From: Iris pallida
Lineage: Eukaryota; Streptophyta; Magnoliopsida; Asparagales; Iridaceae
Assembly: GCA_029216955.1 (NCBI GenBank)
Contig: JANAVB010002199.1
Location: 14,005,417 to 14,069,416 of the forward strand
Direction: 5' to 3'
DNA: 64,000 nucleotides
Each line of letters begins with the position of its first letter. Positions within the stretch are counted from its first letter, which is position 1. Of this stretch, positions 32,106 to 43,634 are shown piece by piece. A program made the translations under genes and the position numbers. The notes below the pieces were generated by a model, which saw only the letters and a program-made list of their open reading frames with translations, searched no databases and was not told the DNA's origin.

Positions 32106-34289
32106 TAGATTGGACATTTTAGGACTGTCATTCAGGAGATTGAATTGCAGTAGGCAATACACTCTAGCAGTTGTAAATCTTTTGATTGTTCTTCATTTTG
32201 AATGTAACATGGGTTGGCCTCACAAACCAGGATTGGTTAGAATACCATTAAGAGAAGAAAAGGGTATGTGTTATTTCAGTGTGCTTGGGCTCTCATTGAG
32301 CCAAGCCTGTATGAGTCAGGAAGTTTGGGAATTAGTCTGTCTTTTGAACCAGAGAACTCATTTTAGTGTGTTACCTGAACCTGAGAATTCAATCTCATAC
32401 ATTAGAGGTAAGATACTGTTTTCAATAGGACTTTTGTGTATAGGAATATGCACTAATGAGGGATATCAGTGAAGGCTACATGAACTGTGGGTGTGAGTTT
32501 CTGGAAACAAAGGTTGTAGTGACATGAGGCAATAAGAGTTTTAGTGTATATTGATATAGGTTGGCTGTCAATTAAGGCAACTGGTTGAGAAATAGGTTTA
32601 GCAACAGTTTATTATTCTTAAAGTACTTTAGCTTGAGTGAGATACTTGTGTTAGTGATGGGGTCCTTCCAACTATTTAAGAACTTAATCAATTGTACCAA
32701 ATTTTAACTGTAGGAATGAACTTGATAGTTCATAGGCAGTTGGTGAGTTGGTTAGACTATAGTCTCAATAAGTAGCTAGCTAGTAGCAATACCTTGAATT
32801 GTTAAATTAGAACTTAGAATAATATTAAAATAGAATGAGAATAATAAGCTTAGTACTTTTCCTTAATATCATTTGTCTCTTTTGACACAGATTTTTGGAC
32901 ATCAGACTGGTTGACTACAAATTCAGGCAAGTACATCGGCTCGAACTCTTTACTCTGTATTTTCTGTCTTGCTTCATGTTCTCATATTGACACGTTGTAC
33001 ACACGATTGTTCATTGTTCACTGTTCATCATTCATCGTTCATTGTTCATCGTTCATAGTTCATTGTTCTTGTACATTGGGGTGGGAAAATACTACATATA
33101 TGTGACCAATCCTATTTTAGCTAGGCATTGACTAATAGCTTAGGTCTCACACCGTGCACGTGAGACTCTAAGCCGTACCATTGTTTATTGTTCACTGTTC
33201 ACTGTTTACCCAGCCGGTCACATACTCTGATAGTTATTTCAAATACATGTTACACTGATAGTATAGTTCATTGTTTCTGGATCCGGTACCATTGTTTCAT
33301 TGTTATTCCTGTACCACAGTTTCATATTTCTGTCTTGTACCATGGTTCATATTGTGATTCTTTTTCATGCACTTCAGTTTACATTGTTTAGAGCTTCTTG
33401 TCGGGGTTGTACTTTGCTCTTTTCCTGACAGGATCATTGCAGGTTTACTTGGGGATGTTGTATCTTCTTCATGGGCCAGAGCCCGAAGCCAGGATAGAGT
33501 TGTACCTCAGGATGGACTTAGAATTTCAGAGTTATAGTTGGGTCTTTTCTTAGATTTATTTTTTTAGAGGATTTCATCATGTATTGTATTGAGGATTTCA
33601 GGATTGTACAATTTTATTCAAGTTACCGGATTTGTCTCCGAATGATATTGTATAATTAACTTGTGGATTGTGGTGATTCTGGGAACATGTATAGCAGCTG
33701 TGGTGGTTTATATTTCTTGTATCTTGGAGTTTTCCTTAGTATTGTACAGTTTACTTCGTCGTGTCCATCGACGAAGGCTGGACGTGTCCGACTCGTATCC
33801 GATTATTCGGGAGCGGGTCGTGACATGTCAGTCCCGTCTGCCGGCTATTTATTTGCTAATAGGTACATGATACCTGTTGTACTTATCTCGTCGGATATTA
33901 ACAATACATTCTTTCCGATGTGCGCTCCTCCGACGAACCACGGAGTGTCTAACCTATGTACTATAGGTCTGATCGGGGATCACTTCGTTATACTAAAGAT
34001 GATCGCTCATTCTCCGATTCCTCCACCTTCAACAGTTTGGTACAAAAAAGCACCGGTCGAAGCCATCGCTTGGACCACACCTTTCGTTGACCAGATCAAC
34101 CATTGTAAGAAGTTGTTGAAGATTGAGGAGCCAAGAGACATACCTGCTGACCACTACGATGTCGAAATCGACTAAGTATAGATATATTTACAGTCTGACA
34201 TTTTGTATATGGAGGACCACTTTTGTATACAGTGAAATATGAAGTCCAATAATATATATAGAGTAAATTTTGAGTTATATGTGTTTGCT

Positions 34290-34440
34290 TTTGCCTACAT
34301 GTATTATATGTGCCTACCTGTGTTATATGTGCCTAGCTGTGTACTATATGTGTCTACCTGTGTTATATGTGTTTACCTGTGCCTACCTGTGTTATATGTG
34401 CCTACCCTACCTGTGTTATATGTACCTACCTGTGTCTTAT
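34290..34440 (+). repeat. Tandem repeat downstream of the transposase stop
   Basis: Units of the form GTGCCTACCTGTGTTATAT, about 19-22 bp each, repeat six or seven times just behind the transposase gene and before palindrome cluster C. ORFs reading CLPVLYV repeats are artefacts. Confidence 0.85.
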
Positions 34441-34507
34441 CTGTGTCATATGAGTGTTCACTGTCACATCGTTTCAGTTTGAGAAACTGTCACAGAGTAT
34501 CAGTATC

Positions 34508-35330
34508 AGGACTGCCACACCCATGGCAGTCCTACACTTAAGTAGGACTGCCAGGGTGCTGGCAGTCCTACCTAAAACTTGCTGTAACAGCAATTTTTAG
34601 TTAGGACTGTCAGCACCCTGGCAGTCCTACTTCAGTGTAGGACTGCCATGGGTGTGGCAGTCCTAACTATGAATCTCTGTGATGAATTTATGTGTGAATC
34701 AAATTCACACAGAGATTCATAGTTAGGACTGCCACACCCATGGCAGTCCTACACTGAAGCACTGAAGTAGGACTGCCAGGGTCCTGACAGTCCTAATTAA
34801 AACTTGTTGTAACAGCAAGTTTTAGTTAGGACTGTCAGGACCCTGGCAGTCCTACTTCAGTGTAGGACTGCCATGGGTGTGGCAGTCCTAACTATGAATC
34901 TCTGTGTGATGATTTGATTGATGAATCAAATTCACACAGAGATTCATAGTTAGGACTGCCACACCCATGGCAGTCCTACACTGAAGTAGGACAGCCAGGG
35001 TCCTGGCAGTCCTAAGTAAAACTTGCTGTTACAGCAAGTTTTAGTTAGGACAGCCAGGACCCTGGCAGTCCTACTTCAGTGTAGGACTGCCATGGGTGTG
35101 GCAGTCCTAACTATGAATCTCTGTGTGATGATTTGATTGTGTGAATCATCACAACAGAGTTAGGTCCTGGCAGTCCTAACTAAAACTTGCTGTTACAGCA
35201 AGTTTTAGTTAGGACTGCCAGGACCCTGGCAGTCCTACTTCAGTGTAGGACTGCCATGAGTGTGGCAGTCCTAACTTCTTAACTCTGTTGTGATGATTTG
35301 ATTGTGTGAATCAAATTGCCACAGAGTTAA
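34508..35330. repeat. Palindrome cluster C between the convergent MULE genes
   Basis: Four large palindromes (about 34508-34670, 34720-34890, 34950-35110 and 35160-35273, the last truncated) are each built from modules AGGACTGCCACACCCATGG..CAGTCCT, AGGACTGCCAGGGTCCTGG..CAGTCCT, an AAACTTGCTGT..ACAGCAAGTTT hairpin, then the inverse modules. They are separated by AATCTCTGTGTGA..TCACACAGAGATT hairpins. Palindromes are thus nested at three scales (about 26, 70 and 160 bp). Neither flanking gene extends into it. Confidence 0.95.
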
Positions 35331-36889
35331 GATTCATCACAAAAAAATAATTTATCACAAGTCCTGATACAGATACTCTGTACATTAAGATTCATCACAA
35401 AAACTTTTCACAACTTAAGATTCATCACAAAAACTCGATAATCCAACTACAATAAAATCATCACAACTACAATAATTCATCACACTACTTAGTCCCGAAC
35501 ATTCCACATCCAAATTAAGTTTCAAACAAGCAAAATATCCACAATAATTCATCAAATGTACGTAACTATTCCACATCCAACTTAAGTTTGAAACATGAAA
35601 AATATCGAAATCCATCTACATATCATGTCGGACCTTTGAACGAGACTCCCTATTGTTCATGAAGGGAAAGTCGACCACGTCGTCGATGCGATCAAGCTCG
35701 TTGGCGACCGCGACACAAGTCTCACTTTGGCAACCTCTCCGGAGTGTCTGTGCCAATTCCTTCACCCTTTGAGACTGAAAATGAAAGTATAAATGAATTA
35801 AGTCTACAAACATGGAAATCTCAGTCTTATTACAAATACGGAACTCACTATTCTCACCAACCCAGCATACAAGGCATTTTTGGAAGGAAGAGCTCCAACT
35901 GCTCCGACGGCCACGGGATCCGGGTTGGTAGGGTTCGACAACTTAGGATGTCCGACCCCCAGGAAGTACTGCATGTAGTCCTCGCTGCAGTCGGCCATCT
36001 CGGTGACCGGTCATCTTTCAGATTCCCGAAGTACATGTCGTTGCCACTCCGAGTAAAAGTCGGTCACCCAGTCGAATTCCTATTCAATTTATAAATGAAT
36101 AGTAAAAATTAAAACAACAAATTTAAGTATACAAGATTAAATTGTTAGAAGTTTTCTTACATATAGCAGAGTCTGACAGCCGGCCATAGTCTTAGTCCCG
36201 ACACGGGATGCAATGCCGAGCTCGCGGTAAAGATTGGCCAGGATACCGCTTCCCCAGGATATATCGATGAAGTCATCCACTTCAGATAAGTTTAGCATGT
36301 ATCGAGCATGTATCGACGTTCCGGACTTGTCCGAAATGCCGACCGTTCCTAGGACGAACAACATATACGCACGAGCCACCGCGTCGACCGTATCATCGTC
36401 ATCGTCATCTACCTCCATATCCATGAACTGGTCCACCAGAAATGATAGAGGAATTCCGTACGACTTCTTGAAGCCTGGTAGAGTTGTAAAACTCGTAGCC
36501 GGAACTCCAAGGTGAGTTGAGACGAACTTGACGATCTTCTCGTACCATTTCACGGATTTCTCATTCGTGTAATGTTCTTTGGTCATTACGCGCCCGGTCA
36601 CTGGCAGCTCCAATATCTGGTAGACGTCGTTAAGTGTAATGGTCATCTCCCCTACTGGGAGATGAAATGTGTTGGTCTCCGGGTGCCATCTCTCCACGAA
36701 GACGGATATGAGGGCACTATCCATTGTTCGGTAGGCGTTTTGTGCCAAATTGTGCAAGCCGCTCGGTATGATTTTGCTCCGGACGGCCTCCGATAAGCTT
36801 GCAAACTGCCAGGCCACGGTTTTCTTCCCGCCCTAAGGATACGATATGTCCTCTGTATATCGAACAACAAAAACCATATCAATTATGAA

Positions 36890-36892
<3 letters not shown>

Positions 36893-36966
<74 letters not shown>
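36893..36966. repeat. (AT)n microsatellite in PMD intron 2
   Basis: About 70 bp of uninterrupted AT dinucleotide inside the 181-bp intron 36833-37013. Confidence 0.95.
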
Positions 36967-36972
<6 letters not shown>

Positions 36973-37446
36973 TAGTATACTAAACTGGTAGCTTACAAAC
37001 GTCATGTACATACCGGGTTCTTCCATATTTCATACGCAATGTGGTTCTCAAAAGAAACCAACATTGAGCAACCGGGCGGACGGACATGCGGCTCAGAAGG
37101 ACCGGCCTCCTCAGAAGGACCGACCTCATCAAATGGAGCAGAACCGTCTTGACGTGATAGGAGTCGGGCAATTGGCACGTCGTCGTCGTCGTCGGAAGGA
37201 GGCGTAGGAGTAGGAGCTCGTTGCTTCGACCGAGCTTGACGTGCCGGTGGCGATGTCCGAGACCGAGCTTCGGGCGCCGGTTCGGTAATTGTTATCGGAC
37301 GCTCGAGAGGACGTTCCGCACGTTCCTTCCACTTAGACGCGGTGGGCCGTATTCTTTTGTTAGCGGCCGGTGGACTGCATGACAACATACACTTATTAAG
37401 TAATAAAAACAGCATGCACTTACCCAACTCCCATATGTCATAACAT

Positions 37447-37474
37447 TAGGACTGCCACATGCCTGGCAGTCCTA
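37447..37474. repeat. Single palindrome module D in PMD intron 1
   Basis: TAGGACTGCCA and TGGCAGTCCTA flank a 6-nt loop, the same module as in clusters A, B, C and E. Its place in the first intron of the second gene mirrors cluster B in the first intron of the transposase gene. Confidence 0.9.
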
Positions 37475-39179
37475 CTGTCGTGAACCCGAACTCCCACAAC
37501 GACATCCTACTTTGTCGTGTTCTAGGGTTAGGGTTTCAACATAAATTTCGGGTTTCTTGTGTTCGAAAATTAGGAAAGAGAACGTGCAAGAGATTATAAA
37601 CCTATTTTACCAAAACTTTTTCAAGAATTAAACAAATTCTAGGGTTTCGAATATAATGTAAAAAAAATTTGAAGAAATTAGGGAAGAACGTACCTGGATT
37701 TCGGTTGCTTTGACTTGTGTGTCATCTCTTCGAGAATCTTCGTGGAGGGATTGAGAATGGAGTGATGGATAAGAAGAAATTAGGGCTTAGGAGAGGGAGA
37801 GGGAGAGAGCTTTCTTTCTTTTCTTCTTGAGGAGAGAGAGAGAGTCAAGAATGGAAATAAGAGTAAAAATTTTGGTTTGGGGGGGTTGGGCTGCCCCTAG
37901 CAATTTTTGGGTGCCCCCTAGCAATTTTTCCACATTCATGGGCTGCCCCCAAGTAAAGGCTGTCCCCAAGCATTTTTTGTCACGACCCGCACCCTGATTA
38001 GGGGCACGAGAACGTGGGTACGTCCAGCCTACGCCGCAGTGTCGGCGGTAGAACGCTGTATAGGTCATCTATAACATCTAACATCTAACAACAAGATATA
38101 TATACCTGTCATCTCCGCACGGAGGTATAACATAACATCTCAACTCTATATCTCAAACACAAGTCTAGGAAAGATAGAACATGATATGGAATCAGATGAA
38201 AGGAAGAAACTGAATATAAATAGAGTTACCACACCACACAAAGTAGATGTCCAACACAATAAGTACAAGATCTGAATTATAACTAAGTCACAACTAACAA
38301 TCGGAACAATCCGATACCAAATGAAAACTATAAACACTAGACTAGACTAGGCACCCTCTACTGAGCTAGATGCTCCTCAGGCTCCTGAAGGTCACCCTCA
38401 TGTGTCCCATAGAAGGTAGGACAGTCACCATCATCATATGTAATATTTTCAACAGGTCCAGTCAGGACAGAAACGAGCACAATACATCTCACACAGTTCA
38501 TATCATGTTGGAAAATGTAAAGCATGCATAGAGTAAGATACATGGACTGTAAAGAATATATGTAAAAACGAGAGAGATTTGATAACTGGAAATATCTATA
38601 TATATGATAAGTAAGAACTGTAGGTAACCTGTGATTTAGAGCATGATATGGTTAAATAAACGGGTTTAGGACATATACAAGATTTCACAAGATTTCACAC
38701 GATTTGTACAAGATAGGATTTTGATCACATAACCATTTCCTACTCACCCTCCCCAATCAATACACAAGGATCCAGTCAAGTTACGTTACCTTATACAAGA
38801 GGTTTTTATCATGTTTGCTCACGTGATCATGAGAGTACAAGATTGCACAAGAGTATACATGAAAGCGACGTACATGAAATACAAGATGTTCGTGAAAAGC
38901 ACATGACAACTGTATCTGATGCACCCCGAGGGAGATAACATCGCATGACAAGATCCATATAGTACCAATCCGTGATAATGACGTGATAGTATCATGTAAA
39001 GTAATCTAGAGCAAGAATATAAATCCTAACAAGTATGAAACGATCAGAGAATGTACTCGCCTGATAACTGAATGTCTGAAGAGGATATACTGCCTGAGGA
39101 CGGATGTATGGCTCCTAATCAGAGCAACACAAGTCACAATGTATCCATAATGGAAAAAAAAATAGAGTATACAATGCAT

Positions 39180-39770
39180 ACTACATGATTCTAGGTCAAT
39201 CTGGTCAAAAGTCAACTCTTGGTCAACTCAACAGTCAAACTAGGTCACAGGAAGTTATACTAGGTCACAGGAAATCAAACTAAGTCAAATAAAGTCAAAC
39301 AAGGTAAAACAAGTCAAGGTTAGTCAAATCTAGGTTAAAGTCAACTCTTGGTCAACATTCTAAATAAACTAGTCAAATACTAGTCAACATGATCAATCTG
39401 GGTCAAGTCTAGGTCAAACTTAGACCGACTAAGGTTTTGGTCAAACAAAGACTAGTCAACAAGGTAATTAGGTCAATCTTGACTAATGGTCAACTTCTAG
39501 TCAACCTCTAAGGCTAACACCAATCATGACACAACTCCTAAGTATACCACTTAACCCCATACATATCTTAATCTACATAGGGCTATCCATATAACCCATG
39601 TTGTCAAACCTAATCAACTAGTTAGGGTTTTAGTCAAACTATTAAACTAGTCATTTTAGGTCAATCCTAGTCAATTCTAGGTTAACTAGGTCAACTTTGA
39701 CCTAAGATTGACTTTGGTCAACCGTAAGTCAACAAGGGTTAACTTGTAGGTGTTTAGGTCCATTAGGTTA
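39180..39770 (-). promoter_or_regulatory. Dense TTGAC[CT] (W-box core) array in the left LTR
   Basis: On the plus strand the block is dominated by GGTCAA and AGTCAA, dozens of times in 600 bp. Read in the LTR's own orientation these are TTGACC and TTGACT, the core bound by WRKY factors. No other part of the window is comparable. Binding is an inference from the motif. Confidence 0.5.
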
Positions 39771-39879
39771 ATTGGGTTAGCCCCCAAGCCATAGGCTAGT
39801 CACCTTGGCCGTAGGCTATTGACTTAGATTTCCATAGGCTAATGGTTATAGGTTTCTATATAAACCTATACTTAGGAAG

Positions 39880-39966
<87 letters not shown>

Positions 39967-40064
39967 CATGTCTATTTACTACCTATATATATATCTATAT
40001 ATGCCTAACTATATACAATACCAATCACCCACATATATATAAAATGACACTATATGTGATCTAT

Positions 40065-40155
<91 letters not shown>

Positions 40156-40235
40156 ACAACCACATAGGCCTATAGCCTATGTAATTTCCATACACCCTAG
40201 TATCTATATATAGGCACACTATATATAATCCTAAT

Positions 40236-40312
<77 letters not shown>

Positions 40313-40879
40313 CTAAACCTATATATATAAACATATATATAGAGAGAGGAAAGTGAGAGAGAGACATAGAGTGAGAGAGAGAGTGAAAGAGAGAGAGACT
40401 GAACAGTGGACAGGAAAGGAGGGGGGTGGTTCCTGATTTCCTGGAACCAGGAAATGGGCTCCCCAACACACACACAGAGTTCAAATATACATATATATGT
40501 ATATTCACACACAACTACCTATACACACAACTACAAAACCTCAAATCTCACCCACACTCACACATACATATATACTATGTATATATATATATATATATAT
40601 TGAAAATACACTTATACATGCATTAATCATATTAAAATTAAGTTTGAAATTCGTTTTTACAAAACTGGAAATATCCTAAATCAGGAAAATAATGGACTGT
40701 GTACTCAAATCAGGGTAAACCCATTCTCACTCACAAAACCGAGCTATGGCTCGAATCCCAAGGTTGGTAACTGATGCCCCATATGTACCCTAGTGTCCTA
40801 GGTACCTGACACGACACCACGACACGAATTTATGTGTCTAAACACTCTAAAACTCCACTCGGGTAAACTAGGATACACA

Positions 40880-41480
40880 AACACGTACACAGCGTCGTGC
40901 ACGTGTTCACGTGTCTCGTGGACACACCACGAGACACGACACGTCTCGTGGTCACACACACGTGTAGCCCACATATAGGGCTACACGATGGACACACTGT
41001 TACGTGTCCACGTGTCCTACAGCGTCGACACGAGAGCTGTATCAGTCGAGGAAACTCGACTGATACGTGCGGTTTTCACTGCATCGTGCAGAGATGCACA
41101 CGCCTCGTGGACACGACACGAGCCACGTGGGGCCTCGTGGTCATGCCCACGTGTAGCCCACGTGTAGGGATACACACTCGTGCAAACACGAGGTGCCCTC
41201 GACTCGTGTCCATGCGACACGAGTCGCATGTCTAAGTCGAATTTTCGACTGGACTGTGCGCGTGTGTGGCCAGTGCGGCCCCAATTTCGTGTCCGATACA
41301 AAACGACACGTCGTGAAACTTTGGGGGCATGTTCGCAGACATTGCCCCCTCGTGTCCACCAATTTTGGTGTGTCCTAGTGACCTGTGCAGTGCGCACGAA
41401 GGGTGTGGTAGCAGGGCACTGTGCGCGTGTATCGTGCAGTGAGTTCGTGTCCATTTTGGACACGGACACAGCACGAAAAC
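40880..41480 (-). promoter_or_regulatory. CACGTG / CACGAC-rich block in the left LTR
   Basis: Repeated CACGTG, ACGTGTC and TCGTGGACACAC words, many mutually inverted, form a GC-rich patch in an otherwise AT-rich LTR. CACGTG is the G-box for bZIP and bHLH factors. Whether it works as an enhancer is unknown. Confidence 0.4.
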
Positions 41481-43020
41481 GTGCTCAGTTAAATTGTTAT
41501 GTGACCTACATGTCTAGGGCTACATGATCATGCAATTTGTTTTACATTTTAACAAAATCGAATCCTCTGTGGCATTTCACCAAACAAGGGTTTCTAGCTT
41601 AGGATACGTGTCCGATACGGACACCAAACCAACTCTAATTTTTACCAAATTTTACCCACAGTTATGGTAGGCCTATATGAATGCATTTATGAAGAAAAAA
41701 CAGAGTTTTAACTATGTTTGAGGGAATTTACCTATTTGTGCAATTCCAAGGAAAATCAATGAAAAGGGGGTGTGTGTCCTTCAACTTGGAGATGTCCAAA
41801 GCTCCCAAATTCTTGATTGCTAGCTTCCCTTAGCACCCTTGATGTTGTAGGGTCCCAATGTAAAAGACTAGAGTGAAATTGGATCAATATTGATCAAGTT
41901 GTGTAGGTTTGAAGAAGTGGGATTTTTCTAGGATTAAAATTCATGTAAAAATGTTCATGAATGATGCAATGGGACTATATAGCAATGTGTGGCTGCTAGG
42001 GGGTGCCCTTGGCCTTTCTTCTAGGTTAAGACAAGACTTTTGTGAAAAGGGGTAAGATATTTGGAGGGTTTTAAGCAAAATATCAATAAAGGTAATATCT
42101 AGATATTTAACTTGCTTTAACCCATGACTAAATATCCATCCTAAAGCTTCTAGGTTAGTGGCTAACCTCTAGATTAGGGTAGGATAGGTTAGGGACTAAT
42201 CATGGTACTTAACCATGATTAAAATAATATTAAAATCACATAATTCAAATAATTTCAAATAAATCCTAGAAAATTACCAAAATACCCTTTAGGCTAAAAA
42301 GCCCTAATTTGATGTTCTAAGCCTATGGCTAGGCTCACATGGTCATGGCAACTTCTAGGTTAAGGAAAAGTAGGGTTTACACTAAGGTTTTGCTAGTAAG
42401 TCACAAAGTCATAAGTCATGACTTAGAAAATGGTTTTAATTACACTAATAATCACCAAAAATCATATCATGACTAAAATACTATAAATTAATAATAAAAA
42501 TAATAAAATTTCAAAAATACCCCAATTTCAGAAAACTGGGTGCTACAAGTCTACCCTCCTTAGAAAATTTCGTCCTCGAAATTAGAATGGTCATACTCCT
42601 TCTAGGTCAAACACCCCAACAATCACAGTCTCCAACACACAGTCCGATAATCATATGCGTCTGTCCGAAATCATGATATTCAGAATCTTCATCATACTAG
42701 TGAGCAAGGCTACAATATTCACAGAGTCCTCGACTAAGGTACATACCTCTAGAATCATGGTATTTAAAATTTTTGCATTGCCGCATGCCTGGCCACGAAA
42801 ACCTTAAATTCCCACATCCGAGAAATACGTCCAAAATCCGACTATATGTCCTCACTATGCCAGCTAACATGACTATAGAAGACTCTAGATCCCATGATCG
42901 AGACGACCTAGCCCATACGACTTATCTCAGAAGAAAATAATTCACAATGAAATATCCGAACAAAATTTATCAACTATAAGGAACAGATAGAATCGAAATT
43001 CCAAGACAGTTATAAGGAGG

Positions 43021-43634
43021 CAAATGCGGAAATAGAATCGAAAAGGTTGGAACCTGCAATCAGCTCTCCCTCTGTCTGTGCATCATCGACTGCCATGGCG
43101 AAAGCTCGCTCCGGCTGGCCTCCCTTGGCCTGCTGCTGATGCTGGACAAACCTCTGCTGCTGAGTCTACAACGGTGGTCCCGTCTGCTGCCCTGTCGGAG
43201 CCCTAGCTCCTGTTGCTGCCTGAGCCAATCGTGCCAAGCTCTTGGGACACTCCTTCAACTGATGCTCTGCTGAACCACAAAGCAAACACAGGCCCTGCCT
43301 CTTCCTGCAGTCGTCCCATCCGTGACCTTGCTTCTTACAGAAGTTACATGTAGGGTGCTGTTGTTGCCTGGGTGCCTGCTGGTGAAGTATATGTCCCTGG
43401 CCCTGAAACAGCTGCTGAACTGGCCTCTGCTGTATGTGAGGGCGCTTGGCTGGCCCTGCACTAGAACTAGCCCCTAAGGTATCACTGCCCCTCTTCGGCT
43501 TGAGGCCGAAGTCCTCCTCTGCAATCTGTGCGTCCATCAATATCTGATCGAACGTCGCATCACGGCGTCCCGAAGTGCGGGTGCGCACTGCATGAATAAG
43601 TCCCCTGCGGAACTTACGAGCCTTCTGTCCCTCA
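43021..43634 (-). pseudogene. Gag C-terminal fragment with two zinc knuckles
   Basis: On the minus strand the frame opens at the inner-element junction with EGQKARKFRRGLIHAV, the usual gypsy gag capsid end. It continues through a Gln-rich linker to two CCHC knuckles, CNFCKKQGHGWDDC and CLLCGSAEHQLKEC, both C-x2-C-x4-H-x4-C. A TAG after GQQTGPPL (ORF end 43166) is followed in frame by more Gln-rich sequence and AFAMAVDDAQTEGELIAGS, then a TAA near 42985. Neither a protease DTG/DSG motif nor RT sequence follows before the polypurine tract. Everything N-terminal to EGQKA has been lost or separated by the inner element. Confidence 0.85.

Larger units (their letters stand above)
30187..33825 (+). 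mobile_element. Solo LTR of a gypsy (Tekay-like) retrotransposon, 3.6 kb, inside the OTU domain
   Basis: It starts TGTAACCCCAC and ends GGGTCGTGACA, the usual ends of Tekay-type chromovirus LTRs. It is flanked by TGTC (30183-30186 and 33826-33829), or a 5-bp ATGTC if the shared A is counted. Deleting it with one duplication restores the OTU reading frame exactly, which confirms both ends. There is no internal domain or second LTR, so it is a recombination product. A TATATAG box at 30778-30784, followed by a pyrimidine-rich leader, is the probable LTR promoter. ORFs inside are not conserved. Confidence 0.93.
27355..34175 (+). pseudogene. MULE transposase with FAR1-like finger, SWIM finger and OTU domain, disrupted
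   Basis: Exon 1 is 27355-27450. A phase-0 intron with a perfect TACTAAC branch site (27843-27849) precedes exon 2 at 27869, which continues to 30186 and, after a solo LTR, from 33830 to the stop at 34175: 920 codons in one frame. In order: a FAR1/WRKY-like finger (KCGCPFTIHI..THNHEI, about residues 125-155); the MULE DDE core (VLDCTYKTNKF near 273, VFVTDRE near 338, CTWHVNRN near 360, TNRVEGAHSLLKRHL near 458); a SWIM CxC..CxH finger (CGCVYRHTLGLPCAHQ, about 548-562); then an OTU cysteine-protease fold with GDCHCGFHALARHL (Cys near 735) and GDHFVILKM (His near 853) in the piece beyond the LTR. Transposase acts in the nucleus on the terminal repeats; the OTU domain would be a deubiquitinase-type protease if active. 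Three lesions: TGA at 28970-28972, TGA at 29855-29857, and the solo LTR inside the OTU domain. The start is inferred from the frame and splice sites. Confidence 0.88.
35616..37725 (-). pseudogene. Plant mobile domain (PMD) protein, MULE-borne, one in-frame stop
   Basis: Exons: 37694-37725 (MTHKSKQPKS), 37014-37374, 36161-36832, 35849-36079 and 35616-35774. All have GT..AG introns and the phases fit, giving 485 codons. Exon 2 encodes a basic then acidic low-complexity N-terminus (PPSDDDDDVPIARLL). Exon 3 is the PMD core: ALISVFVERWHPETNTFHLP, VGEMTITLNDVYQILELPV, an acidic MEVDDDDDDTVD loop, then ARAYMLFVLGTVGISDKSG and ILANLYRELGIASR. This is the pattern of the aminotransferase-like plant mobile domain found in MAIN/MAIL1 proteins and in transposons. 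Exon 4 has DYMQYFLGVGHPKLSNP. A TGA at 36011-36013 interrupts exon 4 in frame, so this copy is probably null. Host PMD proteins act in the nucleus in gene silencing and expression control; the role in the element is unknown. The gene starts about 250 bp inside the right terminal repeat region and converges on the transposase gene. Confidence 0.85.
37978..42547 (-). repeat. Outer element, 3' LTR (left copy), 4.57 kb
   Basis: It contains a GTCAA-rich block (39180-39770), long (TA)n tracts (about 39881-39963, 40072-40152 and 40239-40286), a (GA)n run (40287-40311) and a CACGTG/CACGAC-rich block (40880-41480). In minus orientation it is the downstream LTR, adjacent to the polypurine tract. Confidence 0.93.

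Noticed and set aside
33663..34175. Separate 170-codon gene starting inside the solo LTR
   Set aside because: Only the part after 33830 is conserved, and it is the continuation of the split OTU domain in the transposase gene.
34508..35330. Regularly spaced palindromic repeats resembling a CRISPR array
   Set aside because: Modules are inverted and nested, not direct repeats with unique spacers, and the context is a plant transposon.
40897..41527. Overlapping Thr/Cys/Arg-rich ORFs in the LTR
   Set aside because: They arise from CACG/ACGTG word repeats, are open on both strands, and are not conserved as proteins.
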